Shown: positions 1 to 7,354 of the stretch, piece by piece
Layout of the letters: each line of letters starts with the position of its first letter
Position numbering within the stretch: position 1 is the first letter of the stretch
Translations under genes and position numbers: made by a program
Assembly: GCA_040219575.1 (NCBI GenBank)
Contig: JAVJSD010000046.1
Coordinates: 1-64,000, forward strand
Reading direction: 5' to 3'
Length of the DNA: 64,000 nt
DNA from: JAVJSD01 sp040219575
GTDB lineage: Bacteria; Planctomycetota; Planctomycetia; Pirellulales; Pirellulaceae
Notes under the pieces: model-generated
Database searches by the model: none
What the model saw: only the letters and a program-made list of their open reading frames with translations
Told to the model about the DNA's origin: nothing

Positions 1-2
1 GG

Positions 3-161
3 CCCGTAAGGTTCAACATATCGGCCGAGGCGGTCGGCAGCGACTTCGTCCTGACGGTTCAAAGCGGGTCTTCAAGGTGGTCCATCACGCAATCGGCAAA
101 CAACAGAGCGAAGGCTGAAGAACTGATGTCCTTGATCAAGGACTACGCACCAGTGTCTTGA
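3..161 (+). CDS. C-terminal end of an unidentified protein (5' end outside window)
   Basis: An open frame runs in from the left edge and stops at TGA 159-161, giving 52 residues. The peptide is mixed hydrophobic and polar, with a beta-like stretch followed by a helical tail (AKAEELMSLIKDYAPVS). Its composition looks like real coding sequence, but nothing identifies the family. The start and most of the gene lie outside the window. Confidence 0.5.
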   Translation, partial: PVRFNISAEAVGSDFVLTVQSGSSRWSITQSANNRAKAEELMSLIKDYAPVS

Positions 162-976
162 GGGCGAGGGGCGATAACAGGCCAGGGCCAGTCATCGCTG
201 GGGAGGTAGGCGATGCTGCCTCTACGGACAGGGCTTGTGCTGCGCCGCCTGCCGCACCCTTTCAGGGTGCACTCGTGCGCGCCGCCGGTCACCCAGGGCG
301 TCGCTCGCGGACGCCGCCCTGGGTTGAGAATGTGATGATACTCCGGCACGCTGAAAGCGTGCGGCAGTCGGGCGACTTACGCCAGGGCGACTCATAACGA
401 GAACCGCGATGGCCCACTCTGGCCTGCGCAACAACGCGATTCTGGTCAGGTAGTCCGGTGGCTGGATTTGTTCCGTAGCATGGTCCCCTGGGCCGTGAGC
501 CGGAACGAGCGAAGCGATGTTCCGGCTGGTTCTCCGCCGCCGCGCGAAGAGAATTGCGCGCACGACGCACCTCGACGCCTGCCGCTGCTGCGCCGCGCAA
601 ACGTTCAAACGGCGCGGCGCTTCAACGTCCACCGTCGCGTCCGCCGAAACTCCCTACGGTAGCTGCGGCGTGTACGGGCCGGGGGCGCCGGGGGCCCATG
701 CTACTTGCGGACGCCGCCACACCGTACGCAACAAATCCTGCCTAAACCGCCAGCAAGGAAGTGGCCCGGTGGTGCGCACCAAGAGCGGGTGATCGCCGGT
801 CGCCAAGTTCCTCCGCCGCCGTGGTCGAAGCCCTGTGTTATGATACGTGACCTGACCCTGGCGAGGGCGACCCGGCAGCCGGAATCAACTGCGGCGGCCT
901 GACGGGTATGCGCAAATCTGAATTCTGTGCGGTTGCGAATTGAGCCCCGTTTCGGGATCGTTGAAGGAGTTTGACG
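162..976. other. Gene-free stretch with planctomycete-type hairpin repeats
   Basis: No reading frame here looks like a gene; the open frames are Arg/Pro/Ala-rich and overlap each other on both strands. The stretch contains hairpin-forming pieces: an arm pair around 287-325 (ACCCAGGGCGTC with GACGCCGCCCTGGGTT), a stem at 258-276, and a second repeat-like piece near 475-530 beginning GTAGCATGGTC. A promoter for the downstream HEAT gene probably lies near 900-960, but no box was clear. Confidence 0.5.
285..328. repeat. Palindromic intergenic repeat
   Basis: The arms ACCCAGGGCGTC and GACGCCGCCCTGGGT flank a short loop. A related layout, CACCCACGGC followed by GCCGTGGGC, occurs at 3880-3902, and both copies are preceded by a piece containing GGGCTTGTG. 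This fits a dispersed REP-like element rather than a gene terminator. Confidence 0.5.
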
Positions 977-3403
977 ATGCGACAGGGACTTGTAGCGTTG
1001 TTGGCTTGTGCGTTGGCCGGCGTCGGATGCGGCGGTCCGGAGAGCGCGGAGAGGGCGGCCGTCGGAAACGCCTCGAAGCTTGACGTGCCGCCTCCTCCGG
1101 CGCCGTTTTCCGGCATTGAACTTCCGCAAGAGACGCCGATCCCGCCGGAGGTCGAGCAAGCGCTCGACGCGGATGCCGGCGCTGCTGTTTCGGACCTGTC
1201 TCGACTCTTGCTGACCTATCCTCAGGCCGAAGTCCGCCGAACCGCCGCCTGGCAACTTGCCCAACGGAGTGAAGCAGAGGACATGACTTCCGCCGTGCCG
1301 GCGCTTCGCGGCGCGTTGCGAGATCCCGACTGGCTGGTGCGATCCAACGCTGCCGACGCGCTGGGCGCCTATGGGAGCCATGCGAAGGACGCCGTCGGGG
1401 AACTGACGGCCGCGGTCGACGACCCGAATGCGGCCGTCGCCAAGAGTGCGGTCGAGGCCCTGGCGGAACTCGGCCGGGACGCCGCTCCCGCCGCACCGCG
1501 GTTGCTGCGCGCGATTCAGGGAGATGAATTCTGCGCGCGCAAAGAGTTGATCGTGGCGCTGGGCAAGATCGGTCCCTCGGCGAGGCCGGCCATTCCGAAG
1601 CTGGCCGAAGCCCTTGGCGACGAGGATCTGCGGTACGCGGCAGTACATTCCCTGGCGCGACTCGGCGCGGAGCAGGAATTGCTTGTGGCGCTGTCCCGCG
1701 GAAAGAACAACGATTCGCTCCGACTCGATATCGCCGACGCGGCCGACCAAATCGAGCGGCCCAGTCCGAAAATGGTGCAGGCGGTGATTCAACTGGCGAC
1801 GGCCGACAAGGCCGACGACGTGCGCGCGCAGGCGGCGATGTCGCTCGGCCGGATGCGCCCGTCCACCCGCGCGATTTCGGCGGCGCTGGTGCAGGCGGCC
1901 GGCGATCGCAACGGATTGGTCCGGGCGCGGGCCGTCGAGTCGCTGGGAGATCTGGCCCCGAAGTTCGACGAAGCGATCGCGACGCTCCGGGAAAGGACGA
2001 ACGACGATCACGAGTGGGTGCGGGAATTCGCCAAGGAGGCCCTGGTCGACTATCCCGGAACCGCCGATATTCAGCTCGACTTGCTGATCGACGAGCTTCT
2101 TGAGGAGGGAGAAATCGGCTGGGCCTTCGCGAACAGCGGCCTGGAGTACTTTTCGGGCGTGGATCGGATGGCGCGAGACGAGGACCTGGATGAAGCGCGG
2201 CGCGCGGTGGCGGTGATGGCGGTCGCCGAATACGTGAAGCACGCGGACTCGCTCGAGACCGACGAGCAGCGAGCGGAAACGGTCGGCTTGTTCAAATCGA
2301 TGCTCGACGACGAGCAGACTCCCGTCAGCGTACGGGCCGCGGCCGCGTTGATGCTGCGATTGTTCGGCGAACGCCATCCGGCTCAGCAGGCCGCGTGGGT
2401 CGCCGGGTTAAGGTCCGCGAGGTTTCGGGAAGTGCGCATCGAGTGCGCCAAGGTCATGCAGGAAGAAGACGTCGAAGGCGGCATTCCCGCGTTGATCGAC
2501 GTGCTGGAAGACGAAGACGAGGAGGTCGTCATGGCGGCGGTCGAAACCCTGGCGAAGTTCGGCCGTGAAGCCGCGGACGCCGTCGCGCCGCTGGCAAAGC
2601 TCGCCGAGCAAGGTGAAGCCCTTTATCCGAGAGGAGTGGTGCTGGCCTTGCAGAGTATCGGCGAACATCCCGAAATCAGCGTTCCCGTACTCGAAAAGCT
2701 GCTCGAAGACCCGCTCGTCGGCGATGCCGCGGCCTCCGCAATCGCCAGCATCAAACGGAGTCACAATTTGGATGTAACCGATCTGCTGCACGAACTCTCC
2801 GAACGACTGGCGAACGCGGAAGACGACCGAGACATCCAAGATGCGCTTTTCGCGCTGACCATACTCGGACAAAAAGCTGCGCCGCTCGTGCCGAAGCTGT
2901 TGCCGTACTTGAAACACGATTCGGCACAGGTGCGCAAAGAGGCCGGCCGTCTGCTGGGGTGGATCGGCCCTGATGCCAGCGAAGCGGCGCCGCTGCTGCT
3001 AAAGGAAATCGCCGACTGGAAGTCGGGCGAAGCAGGGACCTCGGCCAAGCTCGAAGATCCGTTCGCCACACGCGATCCTTTCGCCCCCGTCGATCCGGGG
3101 CCGCCGCTGTGGGCGATCTCCGCGCTCGGCAGCATCCAGGCGGGCGGGAAGGCATTCGCGGCCATGGCTCCCGGGCTGCTCGAAGATCGCGGATGTCGCG
3201 TCGAAACGCTGAATACGCTTGCCGCCCTCGGAGCGGATGCGGCCGACGCGGCTCCCGCTGTGGAGAAGCTTCTCAAGAGCCCCGATGCGGAGGAACGAAC
3301 GATCGCCGCCCGGACGTTATGGAAGATCAATCCGGCAGCCGCGAAACAAGCGGGACTGAAGCGACCGACTGAGCCCGAAGAAGACATCGATTCCATCGAA
3401 TGA
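977..3403 (+). CDS. HEAT-repeat lipoprotein
   Basis: 808 residues. The ATG at 977 was chosen because AAGGAG at 964-969 sits 7 bases upstream; an in-frame TTG at 971 is too close to that site. The N-terminus is a lipoprotein signal ending AGVGC with Cys18 as the predicted lipidated residue, followed by a Pro-rich linker. From about residue 55 to 790 the protein consists of helical HEAT/armadillo-type repeats, seen as recurring motifs such as VRSNAADALGAYG and VRARAVESLGDL. Such alpha-solenoids are binding scaffolds with no catalytic residues. It is probably anchored to a periplasm-facing membrane; the partner is unknown. The gene stands alone. Confidence 0.85.
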   Translation: MRQGLVALLACALAGVGCGGPESAERAAVGNASKLDVPPPPAPFSGIELPQETPIPPEVEQALDADAGAAVSDLSRLLLTYPQAEVRRTAAWQLAQRSEAEDMTSAVPALRGALRDPDWLVRSNAADALGAYGSHAKDAVGELTAAVDDPNAAVAKSAVEALAELGRDAAPAAPRLLRAIQGDEFCARKELIVALGKIGPSARPAIPKLAEALGDEDLRYAAVHSLARLGAEQELLVALSRGKNNDSLRLDIADAADQIERPSPKMVQAVIQLATADKADDVRAQAAMSLGRMRPSTRAISAALVQAAGDRNGLVRARAVESLGDLAPKFDEAIATLRERTNDDHEWVREFAKEALVDYPGTADIQLDLLIDELLEEGEIGWAFANSGLEYFSGVDRMARDEDLDEARRAVAVMAVAEYVKHADSLETDEQRAETVGLFKSMLDDEQTPVSVRAAAALMLRLFGERHPAQQAAWVAGLRSARFREVRIECAKVMQEEDVEGGIPALIDVLEDEDEEVVMAAVETLAKFGREAADAVAPLAKLAEQGEALYPRGVVLALQSIGEHPEISVPVLEKLLEDPLVGDAAASAIASIKRSHNLDVTDLLHELSERLANAEDDRDIQDALFALTILGQKAAPLVPKLLPYLKHDSAQVRKEAGRLLGWIGPDASEAAPLLLKEIADWKSGEAGTSAKLEDPFATRDPFAPVDPGPPLWAISALGSIQAGGKAFAAMAPGLLEDRGCRVETLNTLAALGADAADAAPAVEKLLKSPDAEERTIAARTLWKINPAAAKQAGLKRPTEPEEDIDSIE

Positions 3404-4081
3404 CGCACGATGTGTCCGCTCGTCCGCGCTCGTTGATGTCCCCTTTTTCTCTGTCGACAGACCGCCGCCGGGGCGGTTGCTTCTCCCTCACCAAAGATGG
3501 GTGTCCCGGGTGTCCCCGTTTTGCTGTCCCCGTTCTGCCTGGTCACGTCATGACGCGGGAGGAACACGACCGGATAATTGCGGCGGAGCAGGCGAAGAAA
3601 TCGGGCGATGAGAAAAGCGAGGCAGAGGACGCAGGTGACGGTGAGCAGGGTCAAGAGCAAGAAGAAACGGCGGCCGGCGAGCCTCTCGGCGCGACGGATC
3701 CTTTCGGAGCACGGAAGACGCTCAAGGAGCAACGCAAGGCCACTCATCCGTGCGATGGAAGTTGAGGATATTCGATCGCCATCCCGGTAACGCGGAGGTG
3801 ATTGCAATCGTGCCCTCGATGCCGGTGCGGCCGCTTCGAACGCCCCTGCCGGGGCTTGTGCGAGGTGTTCGCATATCGTCACCCACGGCTGACGCCGTGG
3901 GCTGTTCTCCAACGCCGCTGCCGCGGCTCCCGCGTCGCTATGGGGCGCCCCAAGGGCCGCTCCGAGTCCGCGAGCCCGCTGCGATGGGAACAACAAAAAA
4001 CGCCCCCGCCGATCGAGTTCGGCGGGGGCGTCGTCATTTGATCGAGTCTTGGCGGCGACTCAGGCCGACTTGATGTCCGAC
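3404..4081. other. Gene-poor stretch with repeat and terminator
   Basis: A plus-strand frame overlaps the HEAT stop as ATGA at 3400 and runs to 3765. Its first half is compositionally poor and its second half is very acidic. The opposite strand over the same bases would encode a hydrophobic helix, so neither is convincing. A REP-like piece with CACCCACGGC/GCCGTGGGC arms lies at 3880-3902. A strong minus-strand terminator closes the stretch. Confidence 0.5.
3994..4030 (-). terminator. Intrinsic terminator of precursor gene A
   Basis: Perfect 12-bp stem (CGCCCCCGCCGA at 4001-4012 with its complement at 4019-4030) and a 6-base loop. On the minus strand it is followed by a run of T (the A run at 3995-4000). 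It lies about 50 bases past the stop of the gene ending at 4082. Confidence 0.85.
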
Positions 4082-4297
4082 CTAGTAGCCGCAAGTGGGG
4101 CAGCCCTTGCCGCCGGCGATGCACTCCAGTTCCAGGTCCGAGAGTTCGTCGCTCGCCAGCGAGGGCGCCGCGAAACCGTGGGCCCGCGCCACCTCGGCGG
4201 CGGCCGGCAAACCGCCGCCGGCCAGCGCTGCCTGCAGCTTGTTGCGGAACGACGCGTCGCGCGAGGCGCGATGTTGAATCTGAGTCAGGACGGTCAC
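4082..4297 (-). CDS. Nif11-like leader peptide precursor A (Cys-containing core)
   Basis: 71 residues from a GTG at 4297, with GGAGGAG 8 bases upstream. Residues 1-63 form the leader, sharing MTVLTQIQ, GGGLPAAAEVARAHGF and ELSDLELECIAGG with five paralogs to the right. The leader ends in a double-glycine cleavage site. The predicted core is only KGCPTCGY, with two Cys in a CxxC arrangement, unlike the Gly-rich or hydrophobic cores of its siblings. It is the likely substrate of the C39-peptidase ABC exporter at 8826. The CxxC could form a disulfide, bind a metal or be a modification site; no modifying enzyme is nearby. Confidence 0.85.
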   Translation of the reverse strand: MTVLTQIQHRASRDASFRNKLQAALAGGGLPAAAEVARAHGFAAPSLASDELSDLELECIAGGKGCPTCGY

Positions 4298-4606
4298 TTT
4301 CTCGTCTCCTCCGTGGTAAATGTAGGACGGCTCAAGTAGTCCACGACGGATTACCCTTTTTGCCTATCCAGCAAAGTCCAATACGAATCGACATGCCGTG
4401 CAAAATCAAGTGGTCGTGCCGTCATATCTCCTCTTGCTTCGCAATGAGCAAGGGCTTCGAGAAGCAAAAGCCGGTATCTGTTGCTGACACCTTGTTCCAT
4501 TCGCCGCCGGAATGCTGCAACAAGGGCCAAGAAAATCGGCCGGGCGGCATTTGCCGCCCGGCCTGGAAAGACGATTGGATCTCGCTGCGTACTCTCCTCC
4601 CGATGG
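4298..4606. other. Spacer between precursors A and B with conserved block
   Basis: Holds the terminator of gene B (4530-4563) and a block at about 4360-4430 that resembles 5055-5115 upstream of gene B. On the minus strand both blocks read CGACCACTTGAT followed by TTG, a C-rich piece, and TCGATTC. Translated, they read PLDFARHVDSYWTLLDRQ and PLDLGRRLDSYLTVRQ. It may be a shared promoter or a decayed coding remnant. Confidence 0.45.
4530..4563 (-). terminator. Intrinsic terminator of precursor gene B
   Basis: Perfect 12-bp stem (GGCCGGGCGGCA at 4538-4549, complement at 4552-4563) with a 2-base loop. On the minus strand it is followed by GATTTTCTTGG. It lies about 45 bases beyond the stop of the gene ending at 4607. 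Confidence 0.7.
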
Positions 4607-4879
4607 CTAGAAAACGCTCGAGGGGGCACGGAGCAACAGCGGCAACCACAGCGGGGCGCTCACCCAGGCCAGCACGGTCGCCTTGCCGCCGGCGATCAGC
4701 TCCAATTCGAGGTCGGACAACTCCTCGCCGTCCGCTTCAATCAAAGGCACGTCGAAGCCGTGGGCCCGCGCTGCATCGGCGGCGGCCGGCAGTCCGCCTT
4801 GGTCCAGCGCCGTGCGGATCTCGTTGCAGAACACCTCATCTCTCACGGCGCGCTGTTGAATCTCTGCAAGTACCGTCAC
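4607..4879 (-). CDS. Nif11-like leader peptide precursor B (hydrophobic core)
   Basis: 90 residues from a GTG at 4879 with GGAG 7 bases upstream. Leader residues 1-65 carry MTVLAEIQQRA, GGLPAAADAARAHGF and EELSDLELELIAGG. After the double glycine the 25-residue core starts KATVLAWVSAPLW and continues with four Leu, Arg and a Pro/Ser tail. It is strongly hydrophobic with two Trp and three Pro and could span or insert into a membrane. Unlike C-F it lacks Gly spacing motifs. The core has no Cys, and only two Ser and one Thr, which argues against a lanthipeptide. It is probably exported by the NHLM-type transporter across the divergent region. Confidence 0.85.
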   Translation of the reverse strand: MTVLAEIQQRAVRDEVFCNEIRTALDQGGLPAAADAARAHGFDVPLIEADGEELSDLELELIAGGKATVLAWVSAPLWLPLLLRAPSSVF

Positions 4880-4948
4880 GAGGAAACTCCTTCAATAGTG
4901 TCGTCGGCGGCGCGGGTGTCGGGCCCTCGGCGACGCCGAATGGATGGC

Positions 4949-4982
4949 AAAACGCCCCGCTCGATTTCAATCGAGCGGGGCG
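4949..4982 (-). terminator. Terminator-like hairpin with no assigned gene
   Basis: 13-bp stem (CGCCCCGCTCGAT at 4953-4965 with complement at 4970-4982), 4-base loop, and a T run on the minus strand from AAAA at 4949-4952. The nearest upstream minus-strand gene (C) already has its own terminator at 5221-5254. It may end a short untranslated RNA starting in the 5055-5115 block. Confidence 0.6.
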
Positions 4983-5207
4983 AACCAAAGTCCGTGCAGA
5001 TAGGCGTCAGCAGCGAATAGCCAGAATGGTTCCTGGCACCTTTGTGCACGTCTTGCCTAACCGTCAAATAGGAATCGAGGCGTCGTCCAAGATCAAGTGG
5101 TCGTCGGCAATCGCCTTTAAATCCAAGGGCCATCCTCACTTGCCAAACCTGGAATTGTGGCGGCGCGGGTCCAGAAGATCGGCCGGGCGGCATGCACCTG
5201 GCGACCA

Positions 5208-5254
5208 CAGAAGGTGAAAGAGTGAGGAACCGAAGCCACCTTCGGTTCCTCACT
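5208..5254 (-). terminator. Intrinsic terminator of precursor gene C
   Basis: Perfect 14-bp stem (AGTGAGGAACCGAA at 5221-5234 with complement at 5241-5254), 6-base loop, and a moderately T-rich tail on the minus strand. It lies about 25 bases beyond the stop of the gene ending at 5278. Confidence 0.7.
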
Positions 5255-5277
5255 CCGTAGTTCTCAAGAATCGAGTC

Positions 5278-5544
5278 CTATCCAAACAAACCGGCGAAGC
5301 CCTCGGCGGCGCCGTGGATGCCCATTCCGACGCCAAGGGCTACCTCCTTGCCGCCGGCGATCAATTCCAACTCCAGGTCGGACAGCTCATCGCCGCCGGG
5401 CTGAAGCGTCGGAACTTCAAATCCGTGAGACCGCGCGATCTTGGCGGCGGCGGGGAGTCCCCCGTGCGCCAAAGCCGTGCGAATCTCATTGCCAAAAGCC
5501 ACGTCACTTGCGGCTCGACGTTGAATTTGAGTAATTACACCCAC
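5278..5544 (-). CDS. Nif11-like leader peptide precursor C (Gly-rich core)
   Basis: 88 residues. A longer frame opens upstream, but GTG at 5544 with GAGGAG 7 bases before it matches the paralogs' starts (MGVITQIQRRAAS). The leader ends ELSDLELELIAGG. The 23-residue core KEVALGVGMGIHGAAEGFAG ends LFG, is Gly/Ala-rich with no Cys, Ser or Thr, and has GxxxG-type spacing. That composition fits helix-packing, membrane-active peptides and leaves nothing for lanthionine, thiazole or sactionine chemistry. A dedicated terminator follows. Confidence 0.85.
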   Translation of the reverse strand: MGVITQIQRRAASDVAFGNEIRTALAHGGLPAAAKIARSHGFEVPTLQPGGDELSDLELELIAGGKEVALGVGMGIHGAAEGFAGLFG

Positions 5545-5569
5545 TTGCAAACTCCTCTCGCATAACAAG

Positions 5570-5603
5570 GTAAAAACAAATCGGCAACCCACGCTGGGCT
5601 GCC
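5570..5603 (-). terminator. Intrinsic terminator of precursor gene D
   Basis: Stem GGCAGCCC/GGGTTGCC (one G-T pair) at 5583-5603 on the minus strand, followed by GATTTGTTTTTA. Nearly identical to the hairpin after gene E at 5980-6000, which indicates tandem duplication of gene plus terminator. Confidence 0.75.
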
Positions 5604-5676
5604 ACCAAGTCGCTGGGGCGTCGAAAAGGTGTAATTCGGCGCCTGACACGCGCCAAACACCTATTCGCTTCATTGT

Positions 5677-5943
5677 CTAACCCGCACCCAGGGCTCGGCC
5701 GATGCTTCCCCAGACCATGGGCGCGTACATCGCGCCGACAACTTCCTTCCCACCGGCGACCAGTTCCAATTCGAGGTCGGACAACTCGTCGCCATTGGGC
5801 TGCAGGGCCGGAACATCGAAACCGTGAGACTGCGCGACATCGGCGGCGGCGGGCAGTCCGCCGCGCGCCAGCGCCGTGCGGATCTCGTTGCCAAAAGCCA
5901 CGTCGCATGCGGCCCGACGTTGAATTTGAGCAAGTACAGTCAC
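5677..5943 (-). CDS. Nif11-like leader peptide precursor D
   Basis: 88 residues. GTG at 5943 is preferred over the in-frame GTG at 5949, because GAGGAG then lies 8 rather than 2 bases upstream and the product starts MTVLAQIQRRA like its siblings. The leader carries GGLPAAADVAQSHGFDV and ends ELSDLELELVAGG. The 23-residue core KEVVGAMYAPMVWGSIGRAL ends GAG and is amphipathic to hydrophobic with no Cys. It is a predicted substrate of the C39 exporter. Confidence 0.85.
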   Translation of the reverse strand: MTVLAQIQRRAACDVAFGNEIRTALARGGLPAAADVAQSHGFDVPALQPNGDELSDLELELVAGGKEVVGAMYAPMVWGSIGRALGAG

Positions 5944-5961
5944 GATCACGTCTCCTCACAA

Positions 5962-6000
5962 ACAAAAGCAAAGCAAAACGGCAACCCACGCCGGGCTGCC
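5962..6000 (-). terminator. Intrinsic terminator of precursor gene E
   Basis: Stem GGCAGCCC/GGGTTGCC at 5980-6000, followed on the minus strand by a T-rich tail (GTTTTGCTTTGCTTTTG). It sits between the stop of gene E (6085) and the start of gene D (5943). Confidence 0.75.
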
Positions 6001-6084
6001 CATCAAGCAACTGAGGGCGCCGCAGTCTGATATGTGCATGGAGAGAAGCTCCCTGCGCCCGACAGACGAATTGCGGCGAGGCGT

Positions 6085-6363
6085 CTACAGCAGCCAGCCG
6101 AACAGGCCGAGCGTGGCGGCTGTGCCGGCCGCGGCGCCGATGCCGCCAATGGCTTCGGGCAGTCCCTTGCCGCCGGCGATGAGTTCGAGTTCGAGGTCCG
6201 ACAACTCGTCACTTCCCGGCTCCAGCGCTGGCACATCGAAACCGTGGGCCCGCGCGACGCTGGCCGCCGCGGGCAGTCCGCCGTGGGCCAGAGCGGTACG
6301 AATCTCGCTGCCGAACTGGGCATCGCTGGCGGCGCGTCGTTGAATCTGAACAAGTACGGTCAC
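6085..6363 (-). CDS. Nif11-like leader peptide precursor E
   Basis: 92 residues from GTG at 6363 with GGAGGA upstream. The leader carries MTVLVQIQRRAASD, GGLPAAASVARAHGFDV and ELSDLELELIAGG. The 27-residue core starts KGLPEAIGGIGAAAG and ends LGLFGWLL. It is Gly/Ala-rich, contains GxxxG spacing (GGIGAAAG), two Thr, one Trp and no Cys. This is the longest core of the set. Confidence 0.85.
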   Translation of the reverse strand: MTVLVQIQRRAASDAQFGSEIRTALAHGGLPAAASVARAHGFDVPALEPGSDELSDLELELIAGGKGLPEAIGGIGAAAGTAATLGLFGWLL

Positions 6364-6537
6364 TTCACTTTCCTCCAGACCAAATCAATCAGTGAAAGGT
6401 GGCGATCTCCGGTAGATCGCGTCCGGTTTCGTGGGGATTGGCGTGCGACATGAAACAGCAGTCGCGGAATGGCCGATCCGCCACCTACAAGGAATCTTCT
6501 ACCCACACAAAGAGGGTTTTTCAAGCAGCAATCGCGC

Positions 6538-6574
6538 AAGAAAACGCCCCGGCCGAATGAGGTCGACCGGGGCG
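6538..6574 (-). terminator. Intrinsic terminator of precursor gene F
   Basis: Stem CGCCCCGG at 6545-6552 with complement at 6567-6574, a longer loop, and a minus-strand tail GTTTTCTTGC. It lies about 25 bases after the stop of the gene ending at 6597. Confidence 0.75.
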
Positions 6575-6596
6575 ATGTTGAAGGCCGTTTTTTCGA

Positions 6597-6869
6597 CTAG
6601 CCGCCGAACGCCGCGCCCAGGCCGCCGAACATGGCGCCGACGCCCGCGCCGATGCCGCCCGCAAGCTGCTCCTTGCCGCCCGCCACGAGTTCCAACTCCA
6701 GGTCGGAAAGTTCGTCGGCGTTCGGCTCGATGGCCGGGACGTCGAAGCCATGGGCCCGGGCCACGCTTGTGGCGGCGGGCAATCCGCCGTGGGCCAGGGC
6801 CGTGCGAATCTCGTTGCCAAACGCCGCATCGCTGGCGGCGCGTCGCTGAATTTGAGCAAGCACTGTCAT
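6597..6869 (-). CDS. Nif11-like leader peptide precursor F (GxxxG-rich core)
   Basis: 90 residues from ATG at 6869, with AAGGA upstream; the frame is open 14 codons further but no paralog has such an extension. The leader shares MTVLAQIQRRAASD, GGLPAATSVARAHGFDV and ELSDLELELVAGG. The 25-residue core, KEQLAGGIGAGVGAMFGGLG then AAFGG, is almost entirely Gly, Ala and bulky hydrophobics and contains overlapping GxxxG motifs. It is the member nearest the divergent exporter genes and the only one with an ATG start. Confidence 0.85.
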   Translation of the reverse strand: MTVLAQIQRRAASDAAFGNEIRTALAHGGLPAATSVARAHGFDVPAIEPNADELSDLELELVAGGKEQLAGGIGAGVGAMFGGLGAAFGG

Positions 6870-7354
6870 CTGCACATCCTTAGGAAAGTAATGAAACTCG
6901 ACGATCCGCATGGACCGTTCCCTCAGGGCGGCAACCGGCCATCCCCGGAGGGTTTATGGACGCGCGGTTTAGCGACCCGACATACGATCTCTCTTCCGCG
7001 TTAAAACTGAAGTGATCTTATGGGTGTCGCAATTCCTCGAAGGTACGTAATACCACGCCAAAAGAAGTAAAAACAGGGTTACTGAGAAAAATGACAAAAA
7101 TAGATAAAGTGAGTTGCCCTGGAGGTTTAGAGGGCGGCAATGTGCGGTCGTCGGAAGAGCGAGGGCGGGCAGGTTGTGTCGGTCGCAGGCAATGAAGGGG
7201 CATGGGACCAGCGGCCGGGGTGCATTTTGCACAAACTGCTTGCCGAAGTTCGAGTGGTAAATCTAAGTAGAATAGGAGGTTCGGCATCCCGGGGGATTCA
7301 TTTCGACACACGAACCGAACTCAACTCAGCGATCCCCCTGCACCAACGAGTTCC
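6870..7354. promoter_or_regulatory. Divergent control region between precursors and exporter genes
   Basis: About 485 bases with no convincing gene. The part at roughly 7000-7110 is clearly AT-rich against GC-rich surroundings (for example GAAAAATGACAAAAATAGA), as expected for promoters firing both ways. No operator or confident -35/-10 pair could be assigned. Confidence 0.5.

Larger units (their letters stand above)
4880..5277. other. Spacer between precursors B and C with two hairpins and a conserved block
   Basis: Contains the terminator of gene C near 5221-5254, the block at 5055-5115 shared with the region upstream of gene A, and a second terminator-like hairpin at 4949-4982. An open frame (4876-5253 minus) crosses it, but it runs through both hairpins and is poor in coding character, so it is not called. 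Confidence 0.5.

Noticed and set aside
701..2377. Long minus-strand frame antisense to the HEAT gene
   Set aside because: It is rich in Arg/His/Gln as expected for the shadow of a high-GC gene, and the plus strand has the signal peptide and repeats.
3400..3765. Plus-strand frame overlapping the HEAT gene stop (ATGA)
   Set aside because: The first 50 residues are low in coding character, there is no ribosome site, and the opposite strand is equally open. The overlap alone is not enough.
4351..4629. Minus-strand frame after precursor B (92 residues)
   Set aside because: It starts inside gene B, runs through its terminator and has no ribosome site; only its end resembles another spacer.
4876..5253. 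Minus-strand frame between precursors B and C (125 residues)
   Set aside because: It crosses two terminator hairpins and ends inside the start of gene B. Treated as spacer.
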